Origin: JAQUSX01 sp035446985
GTDB taxonomy: Bacteria; Bacillota; Clostridia; Christensenellales; CAG-314
DNA: 64,000 nucleotides
NCBI GenBank assembly: GCA_035446985.1
Contig: DAOTGG010000001.1
Span: forward strand, 20,084-84,083
Direction of reading: 5' to 3'
Made by a program: the position numbers and the translations under genes. This document shows, in pieces, positions 1-8,647 of the stretch (position 1 is the first letter of the stretch; each line of letters opens with the position of its first letter). The notes below the pieces were generated by a model, which ran no database searches, was not told where the DNA came from, and saw only the letters and a list, made by a program, of their open reading frames with translations.

Positions 1-55
1 TAGCTACCGAAACGAAAAGAGTGGCTAAAATCTAAATTGTTTTAAGTTAAAATGT

Positions 56-84
56 TTGACAAAACGTTATCTACTCGGTATAAT
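56..84 (+). promoter_or_regulatory. Sigma-A promoter of rpmF
   Basis: TTGACA at 56-61 and TATAAT at 79-84 are separated by exactly 17 bases, a perfect consensus pair. Transcription should start near 91, giving a leader of about 37 bases with a G-rich ribosome site (GGGGGTG, 114-120) before the rpmF ATG. Confidence 0.85.
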
Positions 85-127
85 AATCAACGTGTAAATT
101 AATCAAGCCAAATGGGGGTGCATATAG

Positions 128-319
128 ATGGCAGTACCAAAACGAAAAGTTTCAAAACAGAGAAAACATAAGAGAGCGGCAAACTGGAAAGCGGCTGTTC
201 CCGGATTGGCGGAATGCCCGCAATGTCACGAGCTTAAACTTTCTCACAGAGTATGCGGAAATTGCGGATACTATGACCACAAAGAAATAGTAAAGCAAAC
301 AGCTGACGACAAAAAATAA
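128..319 (+). CDS. rpmF: Ribosomal protein bL32
   Basis: The 63-residue protein begins MAVPKRKVSKQRKHKR, the standard N-terminus of large-subunit protein bL32. Two CxxC pairs (CPQC and CGNC) form the zinc ribbon of the zinc-binding form of bL32. The remainder is very basic, as expected for an rRNA-binding protein. It has its own consensus promoter and is followed at once by a strong terminator, so it is largely transcribed alone. In many Bacillota a DUF177 (YceD) gene lies immediately upstream. Only 55 bases precede the promoter here, too few to identify it. Confidence 0.97.
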   Translation: MAVPKRKVSKQRKHKRAANWKAAVPGLAECPQCHELKLSHRVCGNCGYYDHKEIVKQTADDKK

Positions 320-340
320 TTTCGCTACAAAATTTTTGAG

Positions 341-369
341 CGGACCGCTTAACTTGCGGTCCGTTTTTT
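341..369 (+). terminator. Rho-independent terminator after rpmF
   Basis: An 8-bp perfect GC-rich stem (CGGACCGC 341-348, GCGGTCCG 356-363) with a 7-base loop is followed by six T. It separates rpmF from plsX. Confidence 0.92.
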
Positions 370-424
370 ATGTGTGAAACATTATCATTTTTTGTGAAAC
401 GGACTGCTTTTTAACGGAAAAGTA

Positions 425-453
425 TTGCCCCTAGGAATAAAAAGGGTTATAAT
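425..453 (+). promoter_or_regulatory. Sigma-A promoter of plsX-rnc
   Basis: TTGCCC (425-430) and TATAAT (448-453) are 17 bases apart. The expected start near 460 leaves a short leader before the plsX ATG at 487. The ribosome site there is weak (AAAAGGG). Confidence 0.7.
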
Positions 454-486
454 GAGAAAAATTATTTTTTTAAAAGGGTATTATTT

Positions 487-1500
487 ATGAAAGTTGTTAT
501 TGACGTTTTTGGCGGGGATAACGCCCCAGATGAAATTCTTTTAGGTTGTAAAAAAGCTTTAGAGCAGAATATAAATTTATCCGTCGTTTTATGCGGCGAC
601 GAATTTATTATCAAACAAAAAATACACGATTATGATTTCGACCCTTCACGAGTCGAAATTTTGCACGCGCCCGAAATCATCACTAACGAGGACGTTCCTA
701 CCGAGGCTATTCGCAATAAGAAAAATTCGTCTTTGGTAGCGGGATTAACTAGACTAAAAGAAGATCCAGAATGCGCGGGTATCGTTTCGGCTGGTAGCAC
801 GGGAGCAGTGCTTACGGGAGCGTTTTTAAAAGTCGGCAGAATAAAAGGCATTATGCGTCCCGCTCTTTCTCCGCTTTTGCCAACTCTTACTGATGGTGAG
901 GTTTTACTTATAGATTGCGGCGCAAACGTCGATTGTAAGCCGCAAATGCTCGTACAGTTCGCTCAGATGGGAGCGGCGTATATGAAATGCGTAAAAGGTG
1001 TAAAATCGCCTAAAATCGGTCTTTTGTCAAACGGCACGGAAGACAAAAAAGGCAACGAATTGACGAAAGAAACGTTCGGGCTGTTAAAAGCAGAAACCGA
1101 CCTTAATTTTATCGGAAATATGGAAGCGAGAGATATTTTGTCGGGCGAATACGACGTCGTGGTAACCGACGGTTTTTACGGCAATATCGCGTTAAAATCC
1201 ATAGAAGGCACAGCGATAATGATATTGAAAACTCTCAAAAAGAGCATAAAATCCGATCCGCTTAGCGTTTTTGGTTCGTTATTTATGAAAAAGACCTTTA
1301 AAAATCTCAAAAATACGATGGATTACAATAAAAAAGGCGGCGCTCCGCTTATCGGCACGGAAAAAATAGTTATAAAGGCTCACGGAAGCAGCAAAGCCGA
1401 ATCTATCTGCGGCGCTATAAATCAAGTTATCGAAATGCATCAAGCAAAGCTTATTGAAAATATCAAAAAAAACTTGAAGGTGGTTAATGTTACCGATTAG
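487..1500 (+). CDS. plsX: Phosphate acyltransferase PlsX
   Basis: The 337-residue protein opens with MKVVIDVFGGDNAPDEIL, the typical PlsX N-terminus (usually DAMGGDxAP; here the Met of that motif is Phe). PlsX makes acyl-phosphate from acyl-ACP, feeding PlsY for phosphatidic acid synthesis. Further family signatures include VSAGSTGAVL, LIDCGANVDCKPQ and LSNGTEDKKGNELTKE. It overlaps rnc by 14 bases. In many Bacillota fabD, fabG and acpP lie between plsX and rnc, but here they are absent. Confidence 0.95.
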   Translation: MKVVIDVFGGDNAPDEILLGCKKALEQNINLSVVLCGDEFIIKQKIHDYDFDPSRVEILHAPEIITNEDVPTEAIRNKKNSSLVAGLTRLKEDPECAGIVSAGSTGAVLTGAFLKVGRIKGIMRPALSPLLPTLTDGEVLLIDCGANVDCKPQMLVQFAQMGAAYMKCVKGVKSPKIGLLSNGTEDKKGNELTKETFGLLKAETDLNFIGNMEARDILSGEYDVVVTDGFYGNIALKSIEGTAIMILKTLKKSIKSDPLSVFGSLFMKKTFKNLKNTMDYNKKGGAPLIGTEKIVIKAHGSSKAESICGAINQVIEMHQAKLIENIKKNLKVVNVTD

Positions 1501-2179
1501 CACGATTGAAAAAAAGCTAAAATACGTTTTTAAAGATAAAAATCTGCTTGTGGAAGCTTTTACGCATTCTTCTTACGCCAATGAAAAGCGCATAAGAAGC
1601 AATGAGCAAATGGAGTTTTTGGGCGACGCCGTTTTGGGACTCATCGTCTCAAAATATTTATTCGATCATTATCGAAGCAAAAACGAGGGGGAATACTCTC
1701 AGGCGAAAGCTATGACCGTATCGACCAATTCGCTTTCTCAAGCCGCAAACGAACTGGGTTTGCCAAAATATTTGCAGCTTGGACAGTCTCAAAAAAACAC
1801 CAATATATTGGCGTTCAATCGTATCGACGCGAACCTTTTTGAAGCGGTTTTGTGCGCGATTTACCTTGACAGCGGAATGGCAGAAGCGACGCGGTTCGTC
1901 TTAGACAATCTTGAAGACGATTTAATGGAAGCTTTGACGGAAGGGAACGTATTAAACGCGAAATCCGCCCTACAGGAATACGCGCATAAATGCAAGAAAA
2001 AACTTGAATACGCGTTTATTTCACAGACGGGACCCGACCATAACCCAGTTTTTACTTATCAAGCGGTTTTGGACGGCAAAAAACTTGCCAAGGGCAGCGG
2101 CGGCAGCAAAATAGTTTCGCAAATGGAAGCCGCTGAAAAATCTTTGAAAATGCTCCAATCCGACGATAATTTAATTTAA
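1487..2179 (+). CDS. rnc: Ribonuclease III
   Basis: The 230-residue protein has the RNase III catalytic signature NEQMEFLGDAVLGL (about residues 38-51) and a C-terminal double-stranded-RNA-binding domain from about residue 155 (SALQEYAHK ... GSGGSKIVSQMEAAEKSL). It processes rRNA precursors and other structured RNAs as a dimer. The ATG lies inside the end of plsX with an AAGGTGG ribosome site 4-10 bases upstream, so translation is coupled. About 170 bases with no recognisable gene separate it from smc. Confidence 0.96.
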   Translation: MLPISTIEKKLKYVFKDKNLLVEAFTHSSYANEKRIRSNEQMEFLGDAVLGLIVSKYLFDHYRSKNEGEYSQAKAMTVSTNSLSQAANELGLPKYLQLGQSQKNTNILAFNRIDANLFEAVLCAIYLDSGMAEATRFVLDNLEDDLMEALTEGNVLNAKSALQEYAHKCKKKLEYAFISQTGPDHNPVFTYQAVLDGKKLAKGSGGSKIVSQMEAAEKSLKMLQSDDNLI

Positions 2180-2350
2180 GTTAAATTAATTTTAAAATCA
2201 AGTAGCAAAGTGTAAAGTTAAATTTTGACAAAAAGCGGTAAAAATTGGCTTTAAACCCGTTAAGATACGGATAAAATTTCAGTAAAATTTCTTTTGATTT
2301 AATTACTAAGCGTTAGTTTAGATATATTACAACAAGGAGTGACCAATTAG

Positions 2351-5284
2351 GTGAACTTAAAAAAAATAGAAATATACGGTTTTAAATCTTTTTCCGACAA
2401 ACTCGCCATGAGTTTCGATTACCCCGTTACGGGCGTAGTCGGACCGAACGGCTGCGGCAAGAGCAACGTTGTCGACGCCACGCGGTGGGTTTTGGGAGAA
2501 CAAAGCGCGAAAGCCTTGCGTGGCAAAACCATGCAGGACCTTATTTTTTCAGGCACGGAAGAGCGAAAATCTATGAGTTACTGCGAAGTCGCTCTTTTTA
2601 TGGATAACAAAAACCGTATTTTTCCTATCGAGATGGACGAAGTCGTTATTTCCCGCAAACTTTACCGCAACAACGAAAGCGAATATTTTTTAAATAAAAA
2701 TCTAGTCAGATTAAAAGACATCAGCGATATACTGCGCGACGCGGGTCTTGGCAGAGAAGGATATTCTATAGTCGGACAAGGCAGAATGGACGCGATACTC
2801 AACGCCCGCCCCGAAGACAGACGCGCTATTTTTGAAGAAGCGTTAGGCATTTCAAAATTCCGCGTGCGCAAAGTGGAAACCGAACGAAAACTCGAAAAAA
2901 CGCGCGACAATATGTCTCAGCTTTACATAATTCTTAACGAGCTGGAACGTCAGCTTGCGCCGTTAAAAAAACAAGCGGCGGACGCGGAAAAGTTTTTCGC
3001 GTTATCTGAAAAACTGAAATATCACGAAATAAACGCGTATATTTACGGTTATGATACCGCAAGCGAGAAAAAAGCTGAGTTAAAAAAAGTAATAGCCGAT
3101 TTAGACGAAAAAGTCGCCGCTGTCAGCGAAAAGTATGCCGAATCGCACAAAAAATACGAAAATCTATATTTGGAAATAAACAACATTGACGCCTTGCTTA
3201 ACGATTACCGCAAAACCCAGTTGGAGCTTTCGGTAAAAATCGAGCGTCAAACGGGCGAGAGCAAGGTTTTGAATGAGCGCGTAAAATATTTGCAAAACGC
3301 GAGCGAGGATTTTTCCAGACAAATAGAGGACGCCCAAGCGACTATCGCCCGCGTCAAAAAAACGATGGAGGACACCGCTAAAGCGCAGCAGGAAAAGCGT
3401 TCGGAACACGAGGCGATATCAAAAACTCTTGCTCAGCTAAACGAACACGCTATCGGATTCAGCGATAAATTAGTCGCTTTTCAAGACAAGGTCGAACAGG
3501 CGCAAAAACAAGTAGTTACTATTTTGAACGAGTTAAGCGTGCAGAAAAGCCGTTCGTCCGCTCTGAATTCCGAGAAAAACACGCTTGGCGGTCGTTTGGA
3601 ACGGGTAAACAGAGATATCGACGAAGTAAATAGAAAAATACAGCAGCTTTCCGACGAGCAGAGCGCGGATATAGATTGTCTTATTGAGGGCAATTATGCC
3701 ATAGTCACAGCCGACAAACTTGCCGCCGACGTGGACGGCTACGTCAGCGTGATAAACTCGCTTTTGGACAAAGTCGTGCTTAGCGGCGAAATTAAAACGA
3801 AAGTAACAAAATTGCTTGAAAAAGTAAGCAACGCCGCTATTACCGAGTTACGATTGGCTTCCAACTTGGAACGTCAAAACTGGCAGCAAAATCTTATTTT
3901 GATGTCGGCTTTAAAAGAGCGTTTTTCAAAATACGCGGCTTTGCACGAAACGCAAAGACAAGCGATGAATAAGCTCACGGCGGAAAAAGACCAGCTTACC
4001 GCAAGACTTGCTGAAATAGAAAAAAGCTTATCGGCAAGCGAAGCGTCAATAGAAATACTGAACCAAAGAAAGGACACCGCGACGGGTTATTCCGAACAGT
4101 ATCAAAAAGAATATAATTCAGTAAAAACGCAAAAAGATAAAGCGCAGGAAGAAATCACCGCCACAAAACTAAAAATCGCCAACCTTACGTCAAATATCTT
4201 GGCGGGCGAAAACTCCATTAACGGCAACAAGCAGTTAATAAACAGATTGACGGCTGAAATCGCTCAAAAAACAAGACAAATAGAAAATAACAAAGTTAAT
4301 ATTGAAGAGCTTTACAAGCAAATAGCTAACTGCGGCGGCAATGCAGAAGACTCCGCGCTGTTAGCCCAAGTAAACGAAAAATTGTCCGAAACGGGCAAAC
4401 TAAAAAGCGACTTGCAAACGCAGTTTTCCGACGTCGATAGAGAAAGACAGTATTATTCGGCGGAAACTCAAAAATTTACCGAGTTGCGCACAAAAGAAGA
4501 ATACAATCTTTTGCGTATCGACGACGATATAAACGCCTTGCAGGAAAAAATATTGAACGAATATGAGCTTACGTATTCTTCCGCGATGCGTTTTAAAGAT
4601 CCCGGTTACGACCTAAGTAAATCATCGGACGAAATAAACAAACTGCGCTCGCAGTTGTCAAAACTCGCTTACGTCAACCCCAACGCCGTAAAAGATTACA
4701 ACGACACCTTGCTTAGATACGACGACATTAACGCTCAGCTTGACGATATGAAAAAAGCCGAAGCCGATTTAAAAAACATTTTGAAAGAACTGACGAGAGA
4801 AATCGTCGTGCGTTTTAACGACGGGTTCGAAATCATTAGTCACAATTTCGGCGTAATATTCCAGGAACTTTTCGCAGGCGGTCACGCTCGTATGAGTATC
4901 GAGGAAGAGGAAGGCAAAGACGAGCTTGATTTCGGAGTTGAAATCGAGGCTCAGCCTCCGGGAAAACGACTTCAAAATATTTCATTGCTTTCGGGCGGTG
5001 AAAGAACGCTTACCGCCGCGGCGATATTGTTCGCGATATTGAAACTCCGTCCTATGCCGTTTTGCGTATTGGACGAAATAGAGGCGGCTTTGGACGAAGC
5101 AAACGCTGAGCGTATAGCAAAATATATCAAAAAATTCAGCTCTGAAACTCAGTTTATCGTAATAACACACAAAAAGCCGACTATGGAATCGTGCGACGTG
5201 CTATACGGCGTGACAATGGAAGAAAAGGGCGTGTCAAAGATAGTCAGCGTTCAGCTTACCGAAGCGGTAAAAACTGCAGTTTAA
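2351..5284 (+). CDS. smc: Chromosome partition protein SMC, short form without a recognisable hinge
   Basis: SMC organises and segregates the chromosome with ScpA/ScpB, which are not in this window. The start is GTG with AAGGAG about 10 bases upstream. Walker A is GPNGCGKS at residues 31-38; the ABC signature SGGE is at 881-884 and Walker B LDE near 907-909, so both ATPase head halves are intact. Residues about 170-437 and 516-810 are charged heptad-rich coiled coil. The usual protein has about 1,180 residues, whereas this one has 977. The middle segment (438-515, from SADIDCLIEG to NWQQNL) lacks the glycine-rich motifs of the canonical hinge of about 150 residues and looks mainly helical. 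Location upstream of ftsY is standard. I am sure of the family, less sure how it dimerises. Confidence 0.93.
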   Translation: MNLKKIEIYGFKSFSDKLAMSFDYPVTGVVGPNGCGKSNVVDATRWVLGEQSAKALRGKTMQDLIFSGTEERKSMSYCEVALFMDNKNRIFPIEMDEVVISRKLYRNNESEYFLNKNLVRLKDISDILRDAGLGREGYSIVGQGRMDAILNARPEDRRAIFEEALGISKFRVRKVETERKLEKTRDNMSQLYIILNELERQLAPLKKQAADAEKFFALSEKLKYHEINAYIYGYDTASEKKAELKKVIADLDEKVAAVSEKYAESHKKYENLYLEINNIDALLNDYRKTQLELSVKIERQTGESKVLNERVKYLQNASEDFSRQIEDAQATIARVKKTMEDTAKAQQEKRSEHEAISKTLAQLNEHAIGFSDKLVAFQDKVEQAQKQVVTILNELSVQKSRSSALNSEKNTLGGRLERVNRDIDEVNRKIQQLSDEQSADIDCLIEGNYAIVTADKLAADVDGYVSVINSLLDKVVLSGEIKTKVTKLLEKVSNAAITELRLASNLERQNWQQNLILMSALKERFSKYAALHETQRQAMNKLTAEKDQLTARLAEIEKSLSASEASIEILNQRKDTATGYSEQYQKEYNSVKTQKDKAQEEITATKLKIANLTSNILAGENSINGNKQLINRLTAEIAQKTRQIENNKVNIEELYKQIANCGGNAEDSALLAQVNEKLSETGKLKSDLQTQFSDVDRERQYYSAETQKFTELRTKEEYNLLRIDDDINALQEKILNEYELTYSSAMRFKDPGYDLSKSSDEINKLRSQLSKLAYVNPNAVKDYNDTLLRYDDINAQLDDMKKAEADLKNILKELTREIVVRFNDGFEIISHNFGVIFQELFAGGHARMSIEEEEGKDELDFGVEIEAQPPGKRLQNISLLSGGERTLTAAAILFAILKLRPMPFCVLDEIEAALDEANAERIAKYIKKFSSETQFIVITHKKPTMESCDVLYGVTMEEKGVSKIVSVQLTEAVKTAV

Positions 5285-5357
5285 TTACGCGACGAGAATT
5301 TTTAAATAGCAAGCCGAAACCAAATCAAAATCGTAAAAAAATTGATAAAAGGTAAAA

Positions 5358-6245
5358 ATGGGATTTATTTCAAAAATCATAGAAGGTCTTAAAAAGACCA
5401 GGCAATCGATAGGATTTAAGCTAAAACAGCTTTTCAAACAAGGCATTTTCGGCGAGGATTTTTATGACGACGTGGAAGCGATTTTGCTTTCCGCAGATAT
5501 CGGAGCGGAAACGACTTTTGAGATAATAGACAATTTACGCGACCGTATGACGCAGGATCGAGTAGCCGATCCCGACACCGCCGAAAAATATCTCAAAGAA
5601 ATTATGGTCGAGATTTTGGGCGAAGAAAAATTGTCTTTTAATAGTCCTTGCGTTATTATGGTAGTCGGCGTAAACGGCGTGGGCAAAACCACCACGATAG
5701 GCAAACTCGCTAATATTTATACTAAACAAGGCAAAAGCGTTATTATAGCTGCTGCGGATACCTTTAGAGCGGCGGCTGCGGATCAGCTTGAAGTTTGGGC
5801 GAAAAGGGCTAACGTAAGGCTTGTACGGCATGGCGAAGGCTCCGACCCTGCTGCGGTCGTTTTTGACGCTCTCGCTTCCGCAAAAAGCAAAAAAACCGAC
5901 GTCGTATTGGTCGATACCGCGGGAAGGCTTCACAACAAAGTCAATTTGATGGAAGAACTGAAAAAAATTAACCGTGTGATAGACCGCGAATACCCCGAAG
6001 CCGACAGAAAAAATCTTATAGTACTCGACGCCACGACGGGGCAAAACGCTCTCACGCAAGTAAAAGTTTTTGACGAAGCGGTAAACCTTGACGGAATAAT
6101 ATTGACAAAACTCGACGGCACGGCAAAAGGCGGCGTTGCGCTGGCTTTATCCGAACAAGTGCCCGTGTTTTACGTAGGCGTGGGCGAAAGTATTGACGAT
6201 TTGATAGAATTTGACGCAAGTTCTTTTGTTGAAGGAATTTTATAA
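5358..6245 (+). CDS. ftsY: Signal recognition particle receptor FtsY
   Basis: The 295-residue SRP GTPase is the membrane-associated receptor for Ffh-ribosome complexes. A short N-domain (residues 1-90) is followed by the G domain: G1 GVNGVGKTTTIGKLA, the SRP-specific DTFRAAAADQL insertion, G3 DTAGRLH and G4 TKLDGTAKGG. There is no long acidic A-domain like that of Escherichia coli, as is normal in Bacillota. It follows smc after 73 bases, the usual neighbourhood. Confidence 0.97.
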   Translation: MGFISKIIEGLKKTRQSIGFKLKQLFKQGIFGEDFYDDVEAILLSADIGAETTFEIIDNLRDRMTQDRVADPDTAEKYLKEIMVEILGEEKLSFNSPCVIMVVGVNGVGKTTTIGKLANIYTKQGKSVIIAAADTFRAAAADQLEVWAKRANVRLVRHGEGSDPAAVVFDALASAKSKKTDVVLVDTAGRLHNKVNLMEELKKINRVIDREYPEADRKNLIVLDATTGQNALTQVKVFDEAVNLDGIILTKLDGTAKGGVALALSEQVPVFYVGVGESIDDLIEFDASSFVEGIL

Positions 6246-6279
6246 AATAAGTCCATATTGGTTTTTTTCTTTCAACCGC

Positions 6280-6308
6280 TTGACAATGTAAATATATTTA
6301 TGTAATAT
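6280..6308 (+). promoter_or_regulatory. Sigma-A promoter of ylxM-ffh
   Basis: TTGACA (6280-6285) and TAATAT (6303-6308) are 17 bases apart. The predicted start (about 6315) falls at the first bases of a perfect hairpin. Confidence 0.75.
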
Positions 6309-6312
6309 TCTT

Positions 6313-6347
6313 AGTGTAAAGTAATTTTACTTTACACTTATTTTTTA
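6313..6347 (+). terminator. Perfect hairpin plus T-run between ftsY and ylxM
   Basis: An 11-bp AT-rich perfect inverted repeat (6313-6323 with 6328-6338, 4-base loop) is followed by a tract with six T in a row that runs straight into the AGGA ribosome site of ylxM. It can act as terminator for smc-ftsY. Because the ylxM promoter lies just upstream, it could also be a 5' stem-loop or an operator on the new transcript. The sequence alone does not decide. Confidence 0.55.
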
Positions 6348-6360
6348 GGAAGCTTAATAA

Positions 6361-6678
6361 ATGGCGTTGTCAAATGAAGAAATCATCATTTTATGCGACC
6401 TTTACGGTTCGCTTTTGACGGAAAAACAGCTTGGTATGCTAAGACTGTTTTACGACTTTGACAACTCGCTTTCGGAGATAGCGGAGCAGTACGGTGTCAC
6501 ACGTCAGGCGGTCAGAGACAGCATAGTAAAAGCCACCGAAACGCTGGAAACACTCGAGTCAAAACTCCGTATTCACACAAAATTTGACAAAATCAAAATT
6601 TTGTCCGAGCATATTAAAGATAATTCAGTTGATTCCGCAGACGACGCGCGCAATATTCTTGAGGTTTTAGCGGAATAA
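6361..6678 (+). CDS. ylxM: YlxM-family SRP-associated HTH protein
   Basis: The 105-residue protein resembles the sigma-70 region 4 helix-turn-helix: LRLFYDFDNSLSEIAEQYGV, then TRQAVRDSIVKATETLE. In Bacillota YlxM is encoded next to ffh and is associated with the signal recognition particle; its exact role is poorly defined. It starts at an ATG with AGGA 9-12 bases upstream and lies 57 bases before ffh, probably in the same transcript. Confidence 0.92.
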   Translation: MALSNEEIIILCDLYGSLLTEKQLGMLRLFYDFDNSLSEIAEQYGVTRQAVRDSIVKATETLETLESKLRIHTKFDKIKILSEHIKDNSVDSADDARNILEVLAE

Positions 6679-6735
6679 TTAAAAGGAAAAACTTAAAATA
6701 AAAAATTATCGAAAATCCTATATTAGGAGAAAAAA

Positions 6736-8049
6736 ATGGCGACTTTCGGAACGTTATCGGAAAGAATAACACACGTTTTTTCAAAGTTGAAAAATAAAGG
6801 ACGGCTTACCGACCTTGAAATAAAACAAGCTATGCGTGAAATCCGCGTGGCATTACTTGAAGCGGACGTTAATATTACCGTTGTAAAAGATTTTATAAAC
6901 TCGGTTTCGGAAAAAGCCACGGGCGAAGATATACTAAAAAGCCTTACCCCGGGACAGCAGGTTATCAAGATAGTCAACGAAGAACTCATATCTTTGCTTG
7001 GCGGAACGCAGGCAAAACTCGCCGTATCAAGCAAGCTGCCCACCGTTATTATGATGTGCGGACTGCAAGGCTCGGGCAAAACGACTATGTGCGGCAAACT
7101 CGGTCTTTATCTCAAAAAACAAGGCAAACGCCCTTTGGCGGTAGCGTGCGACATATACCGTCCCGCGGCTATAAATCAGCTTGAAGTGGTTGCGAAAAAA
7201 GCCGATATAGGTTTTTTTGAAATGGGGCAGGCGGACGCTGTCAAAATCGCCAAAAACGGCGTGCAATACGCGTTAAAAAACAATTACGACACAGTTATAT
7301 TAGACACGGCTGGCAGACTTCACGTTAACGAAGAACTTATGAAAGAACTCGTTATGATAACCAAAGCTGTCGACGTCACGGAAAAACTTTTGGTAGTGGA
7401 CTCTATGACGGGACAAGACGCCGTGAACGTGGCGAAAGTCTTTGACGAAACCTTAGATATAAGCGGCGTTATTATGACGAAACTCGACGGAGACACTCGC
7501 GGCGGCGCGACGCTCTCTATAAGAGCTGTGACGGGAAAACCCGTAAAGTTTTGCGGTATCGGCGAAAAACTAAGCGACCTTGAGCCTTTTTACCCAGACA
7601 GAATGGCAAGCCGTATTTTGGGTATGGGCGACGTATTAACGTTAATCGAAAAAGCGCAGCAGTCCGTCGATATGGACAAAGCGGCGGAACTTGCAAAAAA
7701 ACTCAAAGAAGCGACATTCGACCTTAACGATTTTTTGACGCAGCTCGAATCTATGAAAAATATGGGTAATCTCAGCGACATGGTCAATATGATACCTGGC
7801 GCAAGTAAAATGAATTTGGGTAGCGGACAAATAGACGAAAAAGAAATATACAAAAACAAAGCTATTATTCAGTCAATGACGCCTGCAGAAAGGACTAACC
7901 CCAAGCTGCTTAATTACGCTCGGCGTAAACGCGTGGCTTCGGGCAGCGGCACAAACGTGCAGGACGTCAATAAACTTATGAAACAGTTTGAACAAACAAA
8001 GGAAATGATGAAGCGTTTTGGCAAACGAGGAGCAAAATTTCCTTTCTAG
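6736..8049 (+). CDS. ffh: Signal recognition particle protein Ffh (SRP54)
   Basis: The 437-residue protein binds signal sequences on nascent chains and SRP RNA. Order of parts: N-domain (1-90), G domain with G1 GLQGSGKTTMCGKL, DIYRPAAINQL, DTAGRLHVNEEL and TKLDGDTRGG, then a methionine-rich M domain (about 300-437) ending in KEMMKRFGKRGAKFPF. GGAGA lies just upstream of the ATG. It pairs functionally with FtsY encoded just upstream. The SRP RNA gene is not in the window. Confidence 0.98.
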   Translation: MATFGTLSERITHVFSKLKNKGRLTDLEIKQAMREIRVALLEADVNITVVKDFINSVSEKATGEDILKSLTPGQQVIKIVNEELISLLGGTQAKLAVSSKLPTVIMMCGLQGSGKTTMCGKLGLYLKKQGKRPLAVACDIYRPAAINQLEVVAKKADIGFFEMGQADAVKIAKNGVQYALKNNYDTVILDTAGRLHVNEELMKELVMITKAVDVTEKLLVVDSMTGQDAVNVAKVFDETLDISGVIMTKLDGDTRGGATLSIRAVTGKPVKFCGIGEKLSDLEPFYPDRMASRILGMGDVLTLIEKAQQSVDMDKAAELAKKLKEATFDLNDFLTQLESMKNMGNLSDMVNMIPGASKMNLGSGQIDEKEIYKNKAIIQSMTPAERTNPKLLNYARRKRVASGSGTNVQDVNKLMKQFEQTKEMMKRFGKRGAKFPF

Positions 8050-8100
8050 TTAAATATAATACAAATTTTTTAAAAGCATTTTTGGAGGAAAAAATCAGTT

Positions 8101-8397
8101 ATGTCAGTAAAAATGAGACTAACCAGACTTGGTGACAAAAAATCACCTTTTTACCGTGTAGTAGTAGTAGATTCTCGCGTTGCAAGAGACGGCGCTTTCG
8201 TTGAACAAATCGGAACTTACGATCCCCTTAAAAACCCCGCTGAAGTAAAAATCGACAAAGAAAAAGCGGCAAAATGGATTGCCAGCGGCGTTCAACCCAC
8301 AGACACAGTTAGAGCTATCTTGGTAAAAGAAGGCGTTATCAAACCTACAGTTAGAAAACAAACTGCTAAAAAACAACCCGCTAAGGACAAAGAATAA
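8101..8397 (+). CDS. rpsP: Ribosomal protein bS16
   Basis: The 98-residue small-subunit protein begins MSVKMRLTRLGDKKSPFYRV, the textbook bS16 N-terminus, with ARDGAFVEQIGTYDPL following. The C-terminal 15 residues are a lysine-rich tail. A GGAGG ribosome site precedes it. Its stop overlaps the next start (TAATG), coupling it to khpA. Confidence 0.98.
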   Translation: MSVKMRLTRLGDKKSPFYRVVVVDSRVARDGAFVEQIGTYDPLKNPAEVKIDKEKAAKWIASGVQPTDTVRAILVKEGVIKPTVRKQTAKKQPAKDKE

Positions 8398-8627
8398 TGG
8401 TCGAACTTATCGAATATATCGTAAAAGAGCTCGTCGAAGACAAAGATAACGTCCAAGTCGCTTCAGTAACAGACGGCGGCGTTACCACGGTCACGATAAA
8501 AGTTTCTCAAAACGATACGGGTAAAATAATCGGCAAAAAAGGTAAAATAGTAACTGCTATCCGCACGATAGCGAAAGCGGTTGCGGTAAAACGCGGCGAA
8601 AAATACATCGTTGAAGTTGTAGACTAA
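8397..8627 (+). CDS. khpA: KH-domain RNA-binding protein KhpA (YlqC)
   Basis: The 76-residue single KH domain has the GxxG loop in NDTGKIIGKKGKIVTAIRTI. KhpA works with KhpB/Jag in several Bacillota to bind RNAs and influence cell elongation and division. Location between rpsP and rimM is strictly conserved in Bacillota. It begins at the TAATG overlap with rpsP. Confidence 0.94.
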   Translation: MVELIEYIVKELVEDKDNVQVASVTDGGVTTVTIKVSQNDTGKIIGKKGKIVTAIRTIAKAVAVKRGEKYIVEVVD

Positions 8628-8647
8628 CGTATATCCAAGGCAAAACT

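Noticed and set aside
1..35. Possible 3' end of an upstream gene (ten codons then TAA in frame 3)
   Set aside because: Too short to show coding character or family; could be the end of a DUF177 gene but this cannot be supported.
2180..2350. TTGACA at 2225-2230 in the rnc-smc gap as an smc promoter
   Set aside because: No acceptable -10 lies 16-18 bases downstream.
5535..6059. 174-residue open frame on the minus strand inside ftsY
   Set aside because: It is the complement of a well-supported gene, low-complexity in character and without a ribosome site. The same applies to 19532-20032 and 19914-20426 in hslU and 38717-39262 in infB.
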